A stretch of DNA of 64,000 nucleotides from UBA7672 sp965279085 (GCA_965279085.1 OZ257149.1:1550001-1614000), one strand, 5' to 3'; positions 17,040 to 26,557 are shown, numbered from the stretch's first letter. Notes: generated by a model from the sequence alone, not told the origin. A program made the numbers and translations.

Positions 17040-17780
17040 ATGCTGAACAAATCCCTCGACCTGAACGCCCTGCGCGCCGAGTTCGCGAAGGAAGGACGCA
17101 TCCGCATCAAGGACGTGCTCGACCGGCAGGTTGCCGACAGCATTGCGCTGGAGATGGGCAACCTCCCCTACAAGGTGTTCTGCGCGACCGGCGCGGGCGT
17201 CGCCGTGATCGATCCGGCCGAGATGGCGGCATGGCCGCGCGAGACACAGGTGGAGCTGCAGCGCGCGCTGGCGCAGGCGGCGAGCCAGGCGGAGGGCTTC
17301 GCCTATTTCGGTTACCGCATGACGGAAGCGTGGAAGGACGCCACGCCGAACACGCCGCTGGGGCAGTTCTACAAGGCGCTGAAATCGCCCGAGGTGATGG
17401 ACGCGATCCGCACGATCACCGGCGCATCGACCTTCGACAATGTGTTCGCTCAGGCGACGGATTACCGTCCCGGCCATTATCTGACGCGGCACCTTGATGA
17501 CCCGAAGGGCGAGCTGCGCAAGTTTGCCTTCGTGTGGGGCTTCACGCGGCGCTGGGATCCGGACTGGGGCGGCCTGCTGCAGTTCTTCGACAATGACGGC
17601 ACGCCCAACCGTTCGTTCTCGCCGGGCTACAACACGCTCGACCTGTTCGACGTGCGGCACCTGCATTCGGTGACGCTGGTGGCGCCGTATGCGCTCAACC
17701 CGCGACTCGCGGTGTCGGGCTGGTTCGTGAATGGCGATCCGCTGAACCCGATGGGCTATACGCACACGAAATCGGCCTGA
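17040..17780 (+). CDS. 2-oxoglutarate/Fe(II)-dependent oxygenase, prolyl-hydroxylase-like
   Basis: About 246 residues from the ATG at 17040; the open frame further upstream is antisense to the RusA-like gene. The double-stranded beta-helix core has the iron-binding H-x-D in HYLTRHLDD (about residue 150), the distal His in VRHLHSVT, and an Arg ten residues later (NPRLAVSGWF) that would bind 2-oxoglutarate. This is the P4Hc layout. The WxxDWGGLLQFF strand is like that of OFD1/Tpa1-related bacterial proteins. The target could be a protein prolyl residue or a small molecule; the sequence does not tell. It stands 80 bases before fumC on the same strand. Confidence 0.85.
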   Translation: MLNKSLDLNALRAEFAKEGRIRIKDVLDRQVADSIALEMGNLPYKVFCATGAGVAVIDPAEMAAWPRETQVELQRALAQAASQAEGFAYFGYRMTEAWKDATPNTPLGQFYKALKSPEVMDAIRTITGASTFDNVFAQATDYRPGHYLTRHLDDPKGELRKFAFVWGFTRRWDPDWGGLLQFFDNDGTPNRSFSPGYNTLDLFDVRHLHSVTLVAPYALNPRLAVSGWFVNGDPLNPMGYTHTKSA

Positions 17781-17860
17781 TCTGCGCCGCTTTGGCGCTT
17801 GAACCGGCGCGCGCGCAGGTCTAGTCCCAACGCAGATTTCTGCCGCTGGGAGCTGCACGC

Positions 17861-19255
17861 ATGGCCGGAAAGACCCGCACCGAGACCGATACCTTTGGCC
17901 CGATCGACGTGGCGGCCGACCGGTACTGGGGCGCGCAGGCACAAAGGTCGCTGGGCAATTTCAAGATCGGCTGGGAGAAGCAGCCCGCCCCGATCGTGCG
18001 GGCGCTGGGCATCGTGAAGCGTGCGGCGGCGGAAGCGAACCTCGAACTCGGCAAGCTCGACAACAAGCTGGCGAAGAACATCATCGCGGCGGCGCAGGAA
18101 GTGATCGACGGCAAGCTGAACGATCACTTCCCGCTGGTGGTGTGGCAGACGGGTTCTGGCACGCAGTCGAACATGAACGCGAACGAAGTGATCTCGAACC
18201 GCGCCATCGAGATGATGGGTGGCGTGATGGGCTCGAAGAAGCCGGTCCACCCGAACGACCACGTCAACATGAGCCAGTCGTCGAACGACACCTTCCCGAC
18301 GGCGATGCACATCGCCTGCGCCGAACAGATTTCAACGGACCTGCTCCCGGCCCTCGAGCACCTGCATGCGGCGCTGAAGCAGAAGTCGGCGGACTGGAAG
18401 AAGATCATCAAGATCGGCCGCACGCATACGCAGGATGCGACGCCGCTGACGCTGGGCCAGGAATTCGGCGGTTACGCCAAGCAGATCGAAAACGGAATTG
18501 CGCGGATCAAATCGACGCTGCCGTCGCTGATGGAGCTGGCGCAGGGCGGCACCGCCGTTGGCACGGGCCTCAACGCGCCGAAGGGCTTCGACAAGCTGGT
18601 GGCGGCGAAGATCGCCGAGATCACCGAGCTGCCGTTCAAGACCGCGCCGAACAAGTTCGAGGCGCTGGCGGCACACGATGCGATGGTGATGAGCCATGGC
18701 GCGATCACGACAGTCGCCGCCTCCTGCTTCAAGATCGCCAATGACATCCGCTTCCTCGGGTCGGGCCCGCGCGCGGGTCTGGGCGAACTGGCGCTGCCGG
18801 AGAACGAACCGGGCTCATCGATCATGCCGGGCAAAGTGAATCCGACACAGTGCGAAGCGCTGACGCAGGTGTGCGCGCACATCATGGGCAACAACGCGGC
18901 GATCGCGTTTGCGGGCTCGCAGGGTCATTTCGAGCTCAACGTGTTCAATCCGATGATGGCGTACAACTTCCTGCAGTCGGTTCGCCTGCTGGCGGACGCC
19001 GCGATCTCGTTCACCGACAACTGCGTTGTCGGCATCGAACCACGCATCGACAACATCGCCAGGGGCGTCGAGAACTCGCTGATGCTGGTGACGGCGCTGA
19101 ACGAGCGTCTCGGCTACGATGCCTGCGCCAAGATCGCCAAGACGGCGCACAAGAACGGCACGACGCTGCGCGAAGAGGCGGTCGGGGGGGGCTATCTGAC
19201 TGACGCCGAGTTCACAAAGCTCGTTCGTCCCGAAAAGATGATCGGGCCGAAGTAG
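17861..19255 (+). CDS. fumC: Class II fumarate hydratase (fumarase C)
   Basis: 464 residues, the normal length for FumC. It hydrates fumarate to L-malate in the citric-acid cycle, as an iron-free homotetramer in the cytoplasm. Landmarks: the opening TETDTFGPIDVAADRYWGAQ, a QTGSGTQSNMNANEV motif near residue 100, HPNDHVNMSQSSNDTFPTA near 130, the His in GRTHTQDATPLTLGQE near 190, and the superfamily signature GSSIMPGKVNP starting at residue 318, with the catalytic Ser (319). ATG at 17861. It seems to be a stand-alone gene followed by about 100 bases before the DUF6152 gene. Confidence 0.97.
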   Translation: MAGKTRTETDTFGPIDVAADRYWGAQAQRSLGNFKIGWEKQPAPIVRALGIVKRAAAEANLELGKLDNKLAKNIIAAAQEVIDGKLNDHFPLVVWQTGSGTQSNMNANEVISNRAIEMMGGVMGSKKPVHPNDHVNMSQSSNDTFPTAMHIACAEQISTDLLPALEHLHAALKQKSADWKKIIKIGRTHTQDATPLTLGQEFGGYAKQIENGIARIKSTLPSLMELAQGGTAVGTGLNAPKGFDKLVAAKIAEITELPFKTAPNKFEALAAHDAMVMSHGAITTVAASCFKIANDIRFLGSGPRAGLGELALPENEPGSSIMPGKVNPTQCEALTQVCAHIMGNNAAIAFAGSQGHFELNVFNPMMAYNFLQSVRLLADAAISFTDNCVVGIEPRIDNIARGVENSLMLVTALNERLGYDACAKIAKTAHKNGTTLREEAVGGGYLTDAEFTKLVRPEKMIGPK

Positions 19256-19357
19256 TCCGAAATCGCCGTTACACGAAAAGCGCGCTATCTTCTTCCTGAG
19301 CCGCGCTGGCTGGCGTCCAGAAAATGGAGCCGCCGGCGCCGATCAGGAGGAGACAAT

Positions 19358-19720
19358 ATGCGAATCATCGCGACAGCGCTCGCGGCTGCGGCGCTCATGG
19401 GCGTGGCTGTTACGGGCACAGCCTTCGCCCACCATGGCTGGGAGTCCTATGACGCGGCCAAGCAGCAGAAGGTGACGGGAACCATCGCCGAGCTGAAGTG
19501 GGAACAGCCCCACGCCATTCTCTGGGTGAACTCGGGCGGCAAGAAGCTGGAAGTCTGGCTCTCGCCGCTCCAGCGCATGGTGGACCGCGGTTTGATGAAA
19601 GACGCGCTGGCGGTCGGGAAATCCGTGACGGTCGACGCCCAGCCGCACTCCAAGAACACCAATGAATGGAAAGCACTGGCGATCACGGTAGACGGCAAGG
19701 ACTTCAACCTGATGCGCTAG
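19358..19720 (+). CDS. DUF6152 family secreted protein
   Basis: 120 residues, with AGGAGGAGACA-type ribosome site before the ATG. A signal peptide of about 22 residues ends at AFA, followed at once by HHGWESYD. The His-His-Gly-Trp start of the mature chain is the hallmark I associate with DUF6152, a small beta-rich periplasmic domain (related in look to OB folds). The rest reads as alternating strands (KKLEVWLSPLQRM, SVTVDAQPH). A mature N-terminal His pair could bind copper, but this is speculation. It is the third member of the DUF6644/secreted protein/DUF6152 neighbourhood, separated from the others by fumC and two unrelated genes. Confidence 0.75.
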   Translation: MRIIATALAAAALMGVAVTGTAFAHHGWESYDAAKQQKVTGTIAELKWEQPHAILWVNSGGKKLEVWLSPLQRMVDRGLMKDALAVGKSVTVDAQPHSKNTNEWKALAITVDGKDFNLMR

Positions 19721-19777
19721 GCGCAGATTGCGTAACGGCAGTCGTGACAGCGCCGCGTCGCGGCGCTAGTTACGGCC

Positions 19778-21544
19778 ATGCCCTACAGCGCCCCCGTTTC
19801 ACAGATCGCCCACACCCTCGCCCGCGTTGCGAAGCTTGACGAGCTTGCGGCAACCGGAGCGTTTCCGAATTTCGACGCGGATCTTGTTGCGCCCATTCTC
19901 GATGAGGCGAACAAGCTGGCCCGCGATGTGCTCGCGCCGCTCAACCCCATCGGCCACAAGACCGGCGCGAAGCTGACGGATGATGGCGTGATCGCAGCGC
20001 CTGGTTTTGCCGAAGCCTACAGGCAGTTCCGCGAAGGCGGATGGATGAGCCTCTCCTTCCCGGAGGAGTTCGGTGGACAGGGGTTGCCCAAGCCGCTGGC
20101 GCTGGCGGTCATGGAAATGATCCACGGCTCGAACATGGCGTTCGGCCTCTGCCCGCTTCTCTCCTTCGGCGCCATCGAGGCGCTGATCGCGCATGGGACG
20201 GACGAGCAGAAGCAGATGTACCTTCCGAAGCTGGTTTCCGGCGAATGGACCGGCGCGATGAACCTGACCGAGCCGCAGGCGGGCTCGGATGTCGGCGCGC
20301 TGAAGACGAAGGCCGTGCCGAACGGTGACGGCTCGTATGCGATCACCGGGCAGAAGATCTTCATCACCTGGGGCGACCACGACATGACGGACAATATCGT
20401 CCAGCTCGTGCTCGCGCGTCTGCCGGATGCGCCGGCGGGATCGAAGGGGATCTCGTTGTTCGTCGCGCCGAAGTTCTTCGTGAATGCGGATGGATCGCTG
20501 GGCGCGCGCAACACGTTCAAATGCATCGGCCTTGAGCACAAGATGGGCATCCACGCCTCGCCGACCTGCGTGATGGAATACACCAACGCCAATGGCTGGC
20601 TGGTGGGCGAGCCGAACAAAGGCCTCGCGGCGATGTTCACGATGATGAACTCGGCGCGCCTCAATGTCGGGCTTGAAGGCGTCGCCATCGGCGAGGCCGC
20701 GCTGCAGGCTGGCGTCGCCTATGCGAACGACCGCAAGCAGGGATCGGCGCCGGGCGTCGAAGGCTCGGCGGCGATCATCCATCACCCGGATATCCAGCGC
20801 ACGCTGGCGACGATGGCGGCGAACGTGCAGGCGGCGCGGGCCATCTGCTACGCCTGCGGCGCCGCGGCCGATACGGCGGAGCACCATGCCGATGCAGCGA
20901 CGCGCGATGCGGCGAAGCTGCGCGAAGACCTGCTGACACCGCTGGCAAAGGCATGGTCGACCGACCGTGCTATCGATGTCACCAATGCCGGCGTGCAGAT
21001 CCATGGTGGCATGGGCTTCATGAGCGAGACGTCGGCCGCGCAATACTATCTCGATGCGCGCATCACGCCGATCTATGAAGGCACGAACGGCATCCAGGCG
21101 ATCGATCTTGTTGGCCGCAAGCTGTCGATGAACAATGGCGCGGCGATGACAGCGATGCTGGCCGACGTGCGCGACACGGCGCGCGAGGCGCGCGCGACCA
21201 ACCAGCCGAAATTCGTCGCCATCGCCGATCATCTGGAAACGGCCGCCGGTGCGCTGGATGGCGCGACCACTTGGATGATCGCGACGATGAAATCCGCGCG
21301 CGAAACGGCACTGAGCGGCGCCACCAACTATCTGCGGCTCGCGGGAGACGTGGCAGGCGGCCACTATCTGACGCGCGCGGCGCTGGCCGAACACAGCACG
21401 GGCGGCGCTGACGCAGCGCGGTCGCTGGCGCTGGCGGGGTTCTTCGCGGAAGACACGCTCTCGCGTGCGCCATCATCGATTGCGGGGATCACGAAGGCCG
21501 CCGAAGTCCTGCGCGAGGCTGGCGATATTCTCTGGACCGCGTGA
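19778..21544 (+). CDS. Acyl-CoA dehydrogenase, long (DmdC-like) type
   Basis: 588 residues, ATG at 19778. It is the long branch of acyl-CoA dehydrogenases, with an extra N-terminal segment and C-terminal domain; the 3-methylmercaptopropionyl-CoA dehydrogenase DmdC belongs there. FAD/substrate motifs: MNLTEPQAGSDVGAL near residue 168, ITWGDHD near 200, and RxxGLEHKMGIHASPT near 250. The catalytic base is Glu434 in PIYEGTNGIQA, followed by the FAD-binding DLVGRKL. It forms the 2,3-double bond of acyl-CoA and passes electrons to ETF. Related enzymes are abundant paralogues in marine alphaproteobacteria, so the actual acyl chain is uncertain. The stop is 35 bases before the next gene. Confidence 0.9.
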   Translation: MPYSAPVSQIAHTLARVAKLDELAATGAFPNFDADLVAPILDEANKLARDVLAPLNPIGHKTGAKLTDDGVIAAPGFAEAYRQFREGGWMSLSFPEEFGGQGLPKPLALAVMEMIHGSNMAFGLCPLLSFGAIEALIAHGTDEQKQMYLPKLVSGEWTGAMNLTEPQAGSDVGALKTKAVPNGDGSYAITGQKIFITWGDHDMTDNIVQLVLARLPDAPAGSKGISLFVAPKFFVNADGSLGARNTFKCIGLEHKMGIHASPTCVMEYTNANGWLVGEPNKGLAAMFTMMNSARLNVGLEGVAIGEAALQAGVAYANDRKQGSAPGVEGSAAIIHHPDIQRTLATMAANVQAARAICYACGAAADTAEHHADAATRDAAKLREDLLTPLAKAWSTDRAIDVTNAGVQIHGGMGFMSETSAAQYYLDARITPIYEGTNGIQAIDLVGRKLSMNNGAAMTAMLADVRDTAREARATNQPKFVAIADHLETAAGALDGATTWMIATMKSARETALSGATNYLRLAGDVAGGHYLTRAALAEHSTGGADAARSLALAGFFAEDTLSRAPSSIAGITKAAEVLREAGDILWTA

Positions 21545-21579
21545 GCTGCCGCGAACAATTCAGGCAACGGGGAGCTGCG

Positions 21580-23340
21580 ATGAAACGGATTGTCGTGGGT
21601 GTTGCGCTGATCGCGCTGGCTAGCTGCACCACGCTTGGCGGAGCGCCGCGCGAGAGTTCGGCGCATGCGCGCTTCCGGGAGATCTACGAGACGGAATGGG
21701 CATGGCGGCTGGCGTCAGAGCCCGAAGAGGATTCCGATACGCCGGACGAAGACAAGATGCCGCGCACGTGGGGCAAGGTCGATCCGGCGACGCAGACTGA
21801 GCGGCTGGCCTACATGCAGAACGTGCTGAAGAAGCTGGACGGCGTCGATCCGAAGGCGCTGTCGCCTGAAGCGCAGATCAATCTCGCCATTTATCGCGAG
21901 CAGATCGAGGTGCGCGCGGACCGCATCAAGTTCCGGGAGTATGAAAAGCCGCTCAACGCCGACACGACATTCTGGACGAGTGTCGCCTCTTCCGCGCCCA
22001 AGGCGTTCCAGAGCGAGGCGCAGGCTCGCGCCTACATCGCCCGGCTCAACGACACGCCGCGCTATTTCGACGATCAGGTCACCAACATGATGGCGGGTCT
22101 GAAGCGTGGCTTCACCCCGCCGCGCGTGACACTGCAGGGCCGCGACAAGTCAATCAGCGCCGTTTACGAGGGCAAGACGGCGGAGACATCCGCCTTCTAC
22201 GAGCCTTTCAAGATCCTGCAGCAGGGCATTCCCGCCGAAACGCGCGCGGCGCTGCAGGCTGAAGCGAAGCGGGCGATCGAGACGAATGTCTTCCGGGCCT
22301 ATCGGAAGCTGCTGCCGATCTTCCGTGACCAGTACTATCCGAACACGGCGACGGAGCTGGCCGCGATCAAGCTGCCGGATGGCGAGGCGTATTACGCCGC
22401 GCAGATCCGCGAATACACGACGCTGAACAAGTCGCCGGAGGAAATCCATCAGATCGGGCTGGCCGAGGTCGCGAAGATCAAGGCGCGCATGCACGAGGTG
22501 ATGAAAGAGGTGAACTTCGCGGGCGACCTTCCCGCCTTCCTCGCTTTCCTGCGCACCGATCCGCAATTCTACGCCAAGACGCCGGAAGAGCTGCTGATGC
22601 GTGCGGCGTGGATCTCGAAGACGTTCGACGGCAAGGCGAAGTACTTCTTCGGCCGCCTGCCCCGTTCGCGCTTCGCGGTGATCCCGGTGCCTGATGACAT
22701 CGCACCGTTCTACACGGCGGGCCGCGGCGGCACGGGCGTCTATCTGGTGAACACCTACAACCTGCCGTCTCGCGCTCTGTATTCGCTGCCGGCGCTGACG
22801 CTGCACGAGAGCGCGCCGGGGCATGCGTTCCAGATGCCGCTGGCCGACGAGCAGGACATGCCGGACTTCCGGCGCAAGACATACATCTCCGCATTCGGCG
22901 AAGGCTGGGCGCTCTACACCGAACTGCTCGGCGAGGAGATGGGTATCTACGAGACGCCGTACGAGAAGTTCGGGATGCTGAGTTACCAGATGTGGCGCGC
23001 GGCGCGGCTCGTGGTCGACACCGGCATCCATGCCAAGGGCTGGACGCGCGAACAGGGCATCGCCTTCTTCCGCGACAACACGGCGCTGGCCGAGCACGAG
23101 ATAACCACGGAGGTGGACCGCTACATCTCCTGGCCGGGACAGGCGCTGAGCTATTATCTCGGTGAGATGGCGATCGTCGAAGGGCGCAGGAAAGCGGAAG
23201 CGGCGCTGGGGACGAAGTTCGATATTCGCCATTTCCATGACACGGTTCTGCAGCTTGGCTCTGTGCCGCTGCCCGTTTTGACCGCGCGCATCGACCGCTT
23301 CATCGCGGAAGGCGGGCCGGATCCCTACAAGGCGAAATAG
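21580..23340 (+). CDS. DUF885 family lipoprotein (putative metallopeptidase)
   Basis: 586 residues from the ATG at 21580, which follows GGGGAG; the open frame begins 13 codons earlier, within the stop of the preceding gene. The signal peptide ends in lipobox LASC (Cys16). DUF885 proteins are mostly helical and carry an HExxPGH-type motif, seen here as HESAPGHAFQ at residues 409-418, in place of a classical HExxH; a Glu downstream (AFGEGWALYTE, about 446) may complete a metal site. The C-terminal part PGQALSYYLGE is also typical. It is presumably a periplasmic zinc peptidase acting on peptides. It lies between an acyl-CoA dehydrogenase and an esterase-like lipoprotein. Confidence 0.88.
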   Translation: MKRIVVGVALIALASCTTLGGAPRESSAHARFREIYETEWAWRLASEPEEDSDTPDEDKMPRTWGKVDPATQTERLAYMQNVLKKLDGVDPKALSPEAQINLAIYREQIEVRADRIKFREYEKPLNADTTFWTSVASSAPKAFQSEAQARAYIARLNDTPRYFDDQVTNMMAGLKRGFTPPRVTLQGRDKSISAVYEGKTAETSAFYEPFKILQQGIPAETRAALQAEAKRAIETNVFRAYRKLLPIFRDQYYPNTATELAAIKLPDGEAYYAAQIREYTTLNKSPEEIHQIGLAEVAKIKARMHEVMKEVNFAGDLPAFLAFLRTDPQFYAKTPEELLMRAAWISKTFDGKAKYFFGRLPRSRFAVIPVPDDIAPFYTAGRGGTGVYLVNTYNLPSRALYSLPALTLHESAPGHAFQMPLADEQDMPDFRRKTYISAFGEGWALYTELLGEEMGIYETPYEKFGMLSYQMWRAARLVVDTGIHAKGWTREQGIAFFRDNTALAEHEITTEVDRYISWPGQALSYYLGEMAIVEGRRKAEAALGTKFDIRHFHDTVLQLGSVPLPVLTARIDRFIAEGGPDPYKAK

Positions 23341-23421
23341 CGCTTCATGGACATTCCCGCGCAACCGTAGGCACAGTCACCGGCGGTAGCGCCGATGCGC
23401 CCCGCCTAGCGGGGTAGCAAG

Positions 23422-24777
23422 GTGAGATGGCCGGTCTGGCTGGCGATGGCCGCGCTCCCCGCCCTCGTCGCCTGCGAACAGCCAGCGCTTCCCTCCGATG
23501 CCGCCGGCTCGCCCGTCGGCGAAGAGCGTCAGCGGATCAGCGCGGGGGTTCGCGACTCCTATCCGTCGATGCCGGAGAATGTGGTGGGCATGCTCACCAA
23601 TGTGCGGCGGCAGATCGGCGAGAATGCCCGGTGCGAGCTGGTCGAATGGATGGCCGCGCCGGGGTCTGGCGGGAATGACAGTGTGGTCGCCCTGTCAAAG
23701 CGCATGGTCGATTTCTGCGCGCTGGATACGGGCGATCTCAACGCGACCATCGCGGCGAAACGCCTTGGCGGCGAGACGTTCCGCTATGACGTGGACGGTG
23801 ACGAGATGACCCTCCTCGCCTACTCCATCGAACCGCATGTCGATGTCTGCTGTTCGCTGCAGCTTCCCCTGACGCGGCTCGCAGGCAGCAATTTCTGGGC
23901 GGCGCGTAGGCGGCTCGGCGGTATCGACAGCGCCATGCTGTCGCTCTTTGTCGTGAAGACGGAGGCGACGCCGCTGGAGGACATCCTCACCTTCCGTGGA
24001 CCCGGCGCTCCCGTCGACCCGGCGCAGATCGCTGACGATAGGCTTGCGGGGCAACTGTTCGACCGCGAATTGAAGAGCGATGCCCTGGGCGAGACCCGCA
24101 AGCTCAACATCTACCTGCCGCCGGGATGGAGCGGCGACAGATCTTGGCCCGCCGTCTTCCTCGCGGACAATTCGGCCAGCATGTATGCGCCGATGGTCGA
24201 GGCGATGATCCTGCGGGGCGAGATCGAGCCCATCGTCCTGATCAGCGCTGAATCCGGTAAGCGCGCCGTTGTCGGGTTGGCCCCGAGCGAATACGGCATC
24301 GATCTGCGGTCAGCCGAGTACATCCGCCATCGCGAGGGCGCGGGCGATCGCTTCGACCAACATATGGCGTTCTTCACGCAAGAGCTGACGCGTTATGCGG
24401 TGGAGGAGTTCGCCGTTTCTACGCGCCGAGAGGATCGCGTCGTCGCCGGCTATTCCAGTGGCGGCGTCTTCGCGCTGTGGGCCGGGTTGCTGCATCCGGA
24501 GGTCTACGCATTCGCGATCCCCATGTCGCCGGGCATTGCGCCGATCACGGCAGCCGACCTGACGACCGGCGTGCGAACCCGCTTCCGTTTTGCTGGCGGT
24601 CTCTACGAGCCGCACTTCCTCGAGACGGCGAAGGCCGCCGAGGCGGTGCTCAAGCATGGAGGCTACGATGCTTCCGGCCTCTGGCTCTCGGCTGGGCATG
24701 ATCCCGAGCAGTGGCGGATCGTCATGCACGCGGCGCTGCTGGAGATATTCCCGCGCAGCGGTCAAAGCGCGCGGTAG
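23422..24777 (+). CDS. Esterase-like (Fes/esterase D fold) lipoprotein
   Basis: 451 residues from a GTG start. Lipobox LVAC with Cys18. The first 210 residues have no clear domain: a region of Cys and Asp-rich turns ending in DPAQIADDRLAGQLFDRE. From about residue 220 there is an alpha/beta-hydrolase of the enterochelin-esterase type: LNIYLPPGWSGDRSWPAVFL, the nucleophile elbow GYSSGGVFAL (Ser at about 352), and a His in SAGHDPEQW near 430. Such proteins cleave ester bonds of siderophores, acetylated sugars or other small esters in the periplasm. The 3' end overlaps by 16 bases the end of the convergent GH43 gene, so a role in removing acyl groups from plant polysaccharide is possible but not shown. 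Confidence 0.78.
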   Translation: MRWPVWLAMAALPALVACEQPALPSDAAGSPVGEERQRISAGVRDSYPSMPENVVGMLTNVRRQIGENARCELVEWMAAPGSGGNDSVVALSKRMVDFCALDTGDLNATIAAKRLGGETFRYDVDGDEMTLLAYSIEPHVDVCCSLQLPLTRLAGSNFWAARRRLGGIDSAMLSLFVVKTEATPLEDILTFRGPGAPVDPAQIADDRLAGQLFDRELKSDALGETRKLNIYLPPGWSGDRSWPAVFLADNSASMYAPMVEAMILRGEIEPIVLISAESGKRAVVGLAPSEYGIDLRSAEYIRHREGAGDRFDQHMAFFTQELTRYAVEEFAVSTRREDRVVAGYSSGGVFALWAGLLHPEVYAFAIPMSPGIAPITAADLTTGVRTRFRFAGGLYEPHFLETAKAAEAVLKHGGYDASGLWLSAGHDPEQWRIVMHAALLEIFPRSGQSAR

Positions 24778-26384
24778 GTCACGTTGCGGATGCGCGCTTC
24801 GCCCTCGCCTGCGCAGTAGATGGCGGGGCGCAGGCTCAGGAAATCCCATGCGACGTTGTGGTGGTAGCCCGAGACCTCCATGCGCACGCCGTGCATTGTC
24901 CATGCGCCGCCGGGCACGCGATGATGGATCGTGACGATGTGGCGACGGTTGGTGACGCGGATTTCCATGCGGCGGCCAAAGCTGGCGGGCGCGGCCACGT
25001 TCCGCTGCGTGGCAACGCGGTGCATCACCATGCCGGATTTATGGAAGCCGAACCCGGCGTAGAGTTTCGGCGAATACCAGAGCAACACGCCGGCTTCGGC
25101 GCTCTCGTCGATCTCGATGTCGGCGGTGACTTCGTAGGAAAGATCGCCGCAGATGAACATCAGCGGGCGGCTGTCCGTCGGCGTCTTGCCGGACGCCTTG
25201 AGGCGCAGGAGACCGGGCGACCAGATGCGGCGCGACGCTTCACTCGGCCCCGGTGCATGAAACGCCCATGTCAGGCCGATGCGGTCGATCGAGAAATCGT
25301 CAGACAGCGCCATGCCGTGCGGCGTGTCGGGAAGGTTCACCGGCTTGCGCAGCGGCTTCGAGAGATCGCCGCCCTTCGCCTCGAACCATCCATCCTTCGT
25401 CCAGCTGACTGGATCGAGAAGCGTCTGGCGGCCAAGCGTCCAGAAGCCGTTCTCGTAGCCGTGATAGACCATCCACCAGTCGTCTTTCGGGCCTTGCACC
25501 AGCGTTGCGTGTCCGCGCGACCACCATTTCTCGCGCGCCGACCAGGTGCGGACGATGGGATTGTTCGGCGCATCCTCCCAAGGGCCATGGATCGACTTCG
25601 AGCGCGCGGCGATCACCATGTGGCCGGTGGGCGGGCCCGCCGTGCCGCCGACGGCGGTGATCAGATAGAACCAGTCGCCTCGCCGCATGATCTTCGGGCC
25701 CTCGGGCGCAAAGCCCTCGACGACCCACTCCTCCGGATATTTCCAGGGATCGTAGACGTGCGTCACCTCGCCCACTGTTGAGAGGCCATCATCGCTGAGC
25801 GCGACGCGATCGCCGCCGGAGAGGAAGAGATAGCGCTTGCCGTCTTCGCCCACCGCATGGCCGGGATCGATGTGGCGCGGCAGGTCTAGATCGACGGGCT
25901 CGCTCCACGGGCCTTCAATGTTGTCGGCCCAGATCACGTAGATCGAGCGTTTGTCCGGGAAGCGGGCGGGTATGTAGAGGTAGAAACGTCCGCTATGCTT
26001 CACCAGCTCGGGCGCCCAGACGGAGCCGATGTTCGTCTTGAGCGCTGCTGTCACCGGCGTCCAGTTCACCAGGTCATGCGATTTCCAGATGACGAGGCCG
26101 GGATAGCTCTCGAACGACGAGAACGTCATGTACCAGACGTCGCCATCGCGCAGGATGGTCGGGTCAGGATGATCACCCGACAGGATCGGATTGAGAAATG
26201 TCCCGTCGCCCAGATCGGCGCGGCGCTGGTTCTCGATCCCTCGCCGCCATCTCAGGTGCGTCCAGTCGAGGCCAGAGGGCGAGATCTCCGCTTCCTTGCG
26301 GGCGAGCGGCGAGACAGCCGACGCGCATCCCCCGAGCGCGAACATGGATGTTGCTCCCAACAGCGCTTTTCGACGTGTGAGCAC
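24762..26384 (-). CDS. Glycoside hydrolase family 43-like lipoprotein
   Basis: 540 residues from a GTG at 26384 with GGAG seven bases upstream. A twin-Arg-like start (LTRRKALLG) leads to a lipobox GGC (Cys20). The N-terminal two thirds is a five-bladed propeller of GH43 type: the base Asp in GDHPDPTI (about residue 71), the middle Asp region DPGHAVGEDG and the acid Glu in EGFAPEGPKI (about 225). The C-terminal part from about residue 370 is a beta-sandwich like GH43_C2/concanavalin modules. GH43 enzymes release arabinose or xylose from arabinan, xylan and pectin side chains. The gene lies across a LacI-type operator from the regulator and upstream of kduI-kduD-kdgK, so a pectin-side-chain role fits. 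Confidence 0.88.
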   Translation of the reverse strand: MLTRRKALLGATSMFALGGCASAVSPLARKEAEISPSGLDWTHLRWRRGIENQRRADLGDGTFLNPILSGDHPDPTILRDGDVWYMTFSSFESYPGLVIWKSHDLVNWTPVTAALKTNIGSVWAPELVKHSGRFYLYIPARFPDKRSIYVIWADNIEGPWSEPVDLDLPRHIDPGHAVGEDGKRYLFLSGGDRVALSDDGLSTVGEVTHVYDPWKYPEEWVVEGFAPEGPKIMRRGDWFYLITAVGGTAGPPTGHMVIAARSKSIHGPWEDAPNNPIVRTWSAREKWWSRGHATLVQGPKDDWWMVYHGYENGFWTLGRQTLLDPVSWTKDGWFEAKGGDLSKPLRKPVNLPDTPHGMALSDDFSIDRIGLTWAFHAPGPSEASRRIWSPGLLRLKASGKTPTDSRPLMFICGDLSYEVTADIEIDESAEAGVLLWYSPKLYAGFGFHKSGMVMHRVATQRNVAAPASFGRRMEIRVTNRRHIVTIHHRVPGGAWTMHGVRMEVSGYHHNVAWDFLSLRPAIYCAGEGEARIRNVTYRAL

Positions 26385-26393
26385 AACCTCTCT

Positions 26394-26515
26394 CCGCTCA
26401 TCCCGGCGAAAGCCGGAATCCAGGGCCGCCTTGTCGGCTTGTTCGGGCCTGAAGCTTCAAGTCCCGACAAGACGCCTGATCCGCACTGGATCCCGGCTTT
26501 CGCCGGGATGAGCGG
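26394..26515. repeat. Dispersed inverted repeat (REP-like pair) upstream of GH43 gene
   Basis: The left arm 26394-26423 and right arm 26486-26515 are near-perfect reverse complements; each arm also contains its own small hairpin, CCGGC-GAAA-GCCGG and its mirror. The 60-base core holds CTTGTCGG and CCGACAAG as an inner pair plus a GAAGCTTC palindrome. This is a well-known type of alphaproteobacterial dispersed repeat with CCCGGCTTTCGCCGGG arms. It begins directly beside the GH43 ribosome site, so it lies in that gene's 5' leader. Confidence 0.8.
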
Positions 26516-26557
26516 GTGGAGGACGACTGCCTTCAACATTCGGAGCGTCCACTTGAC

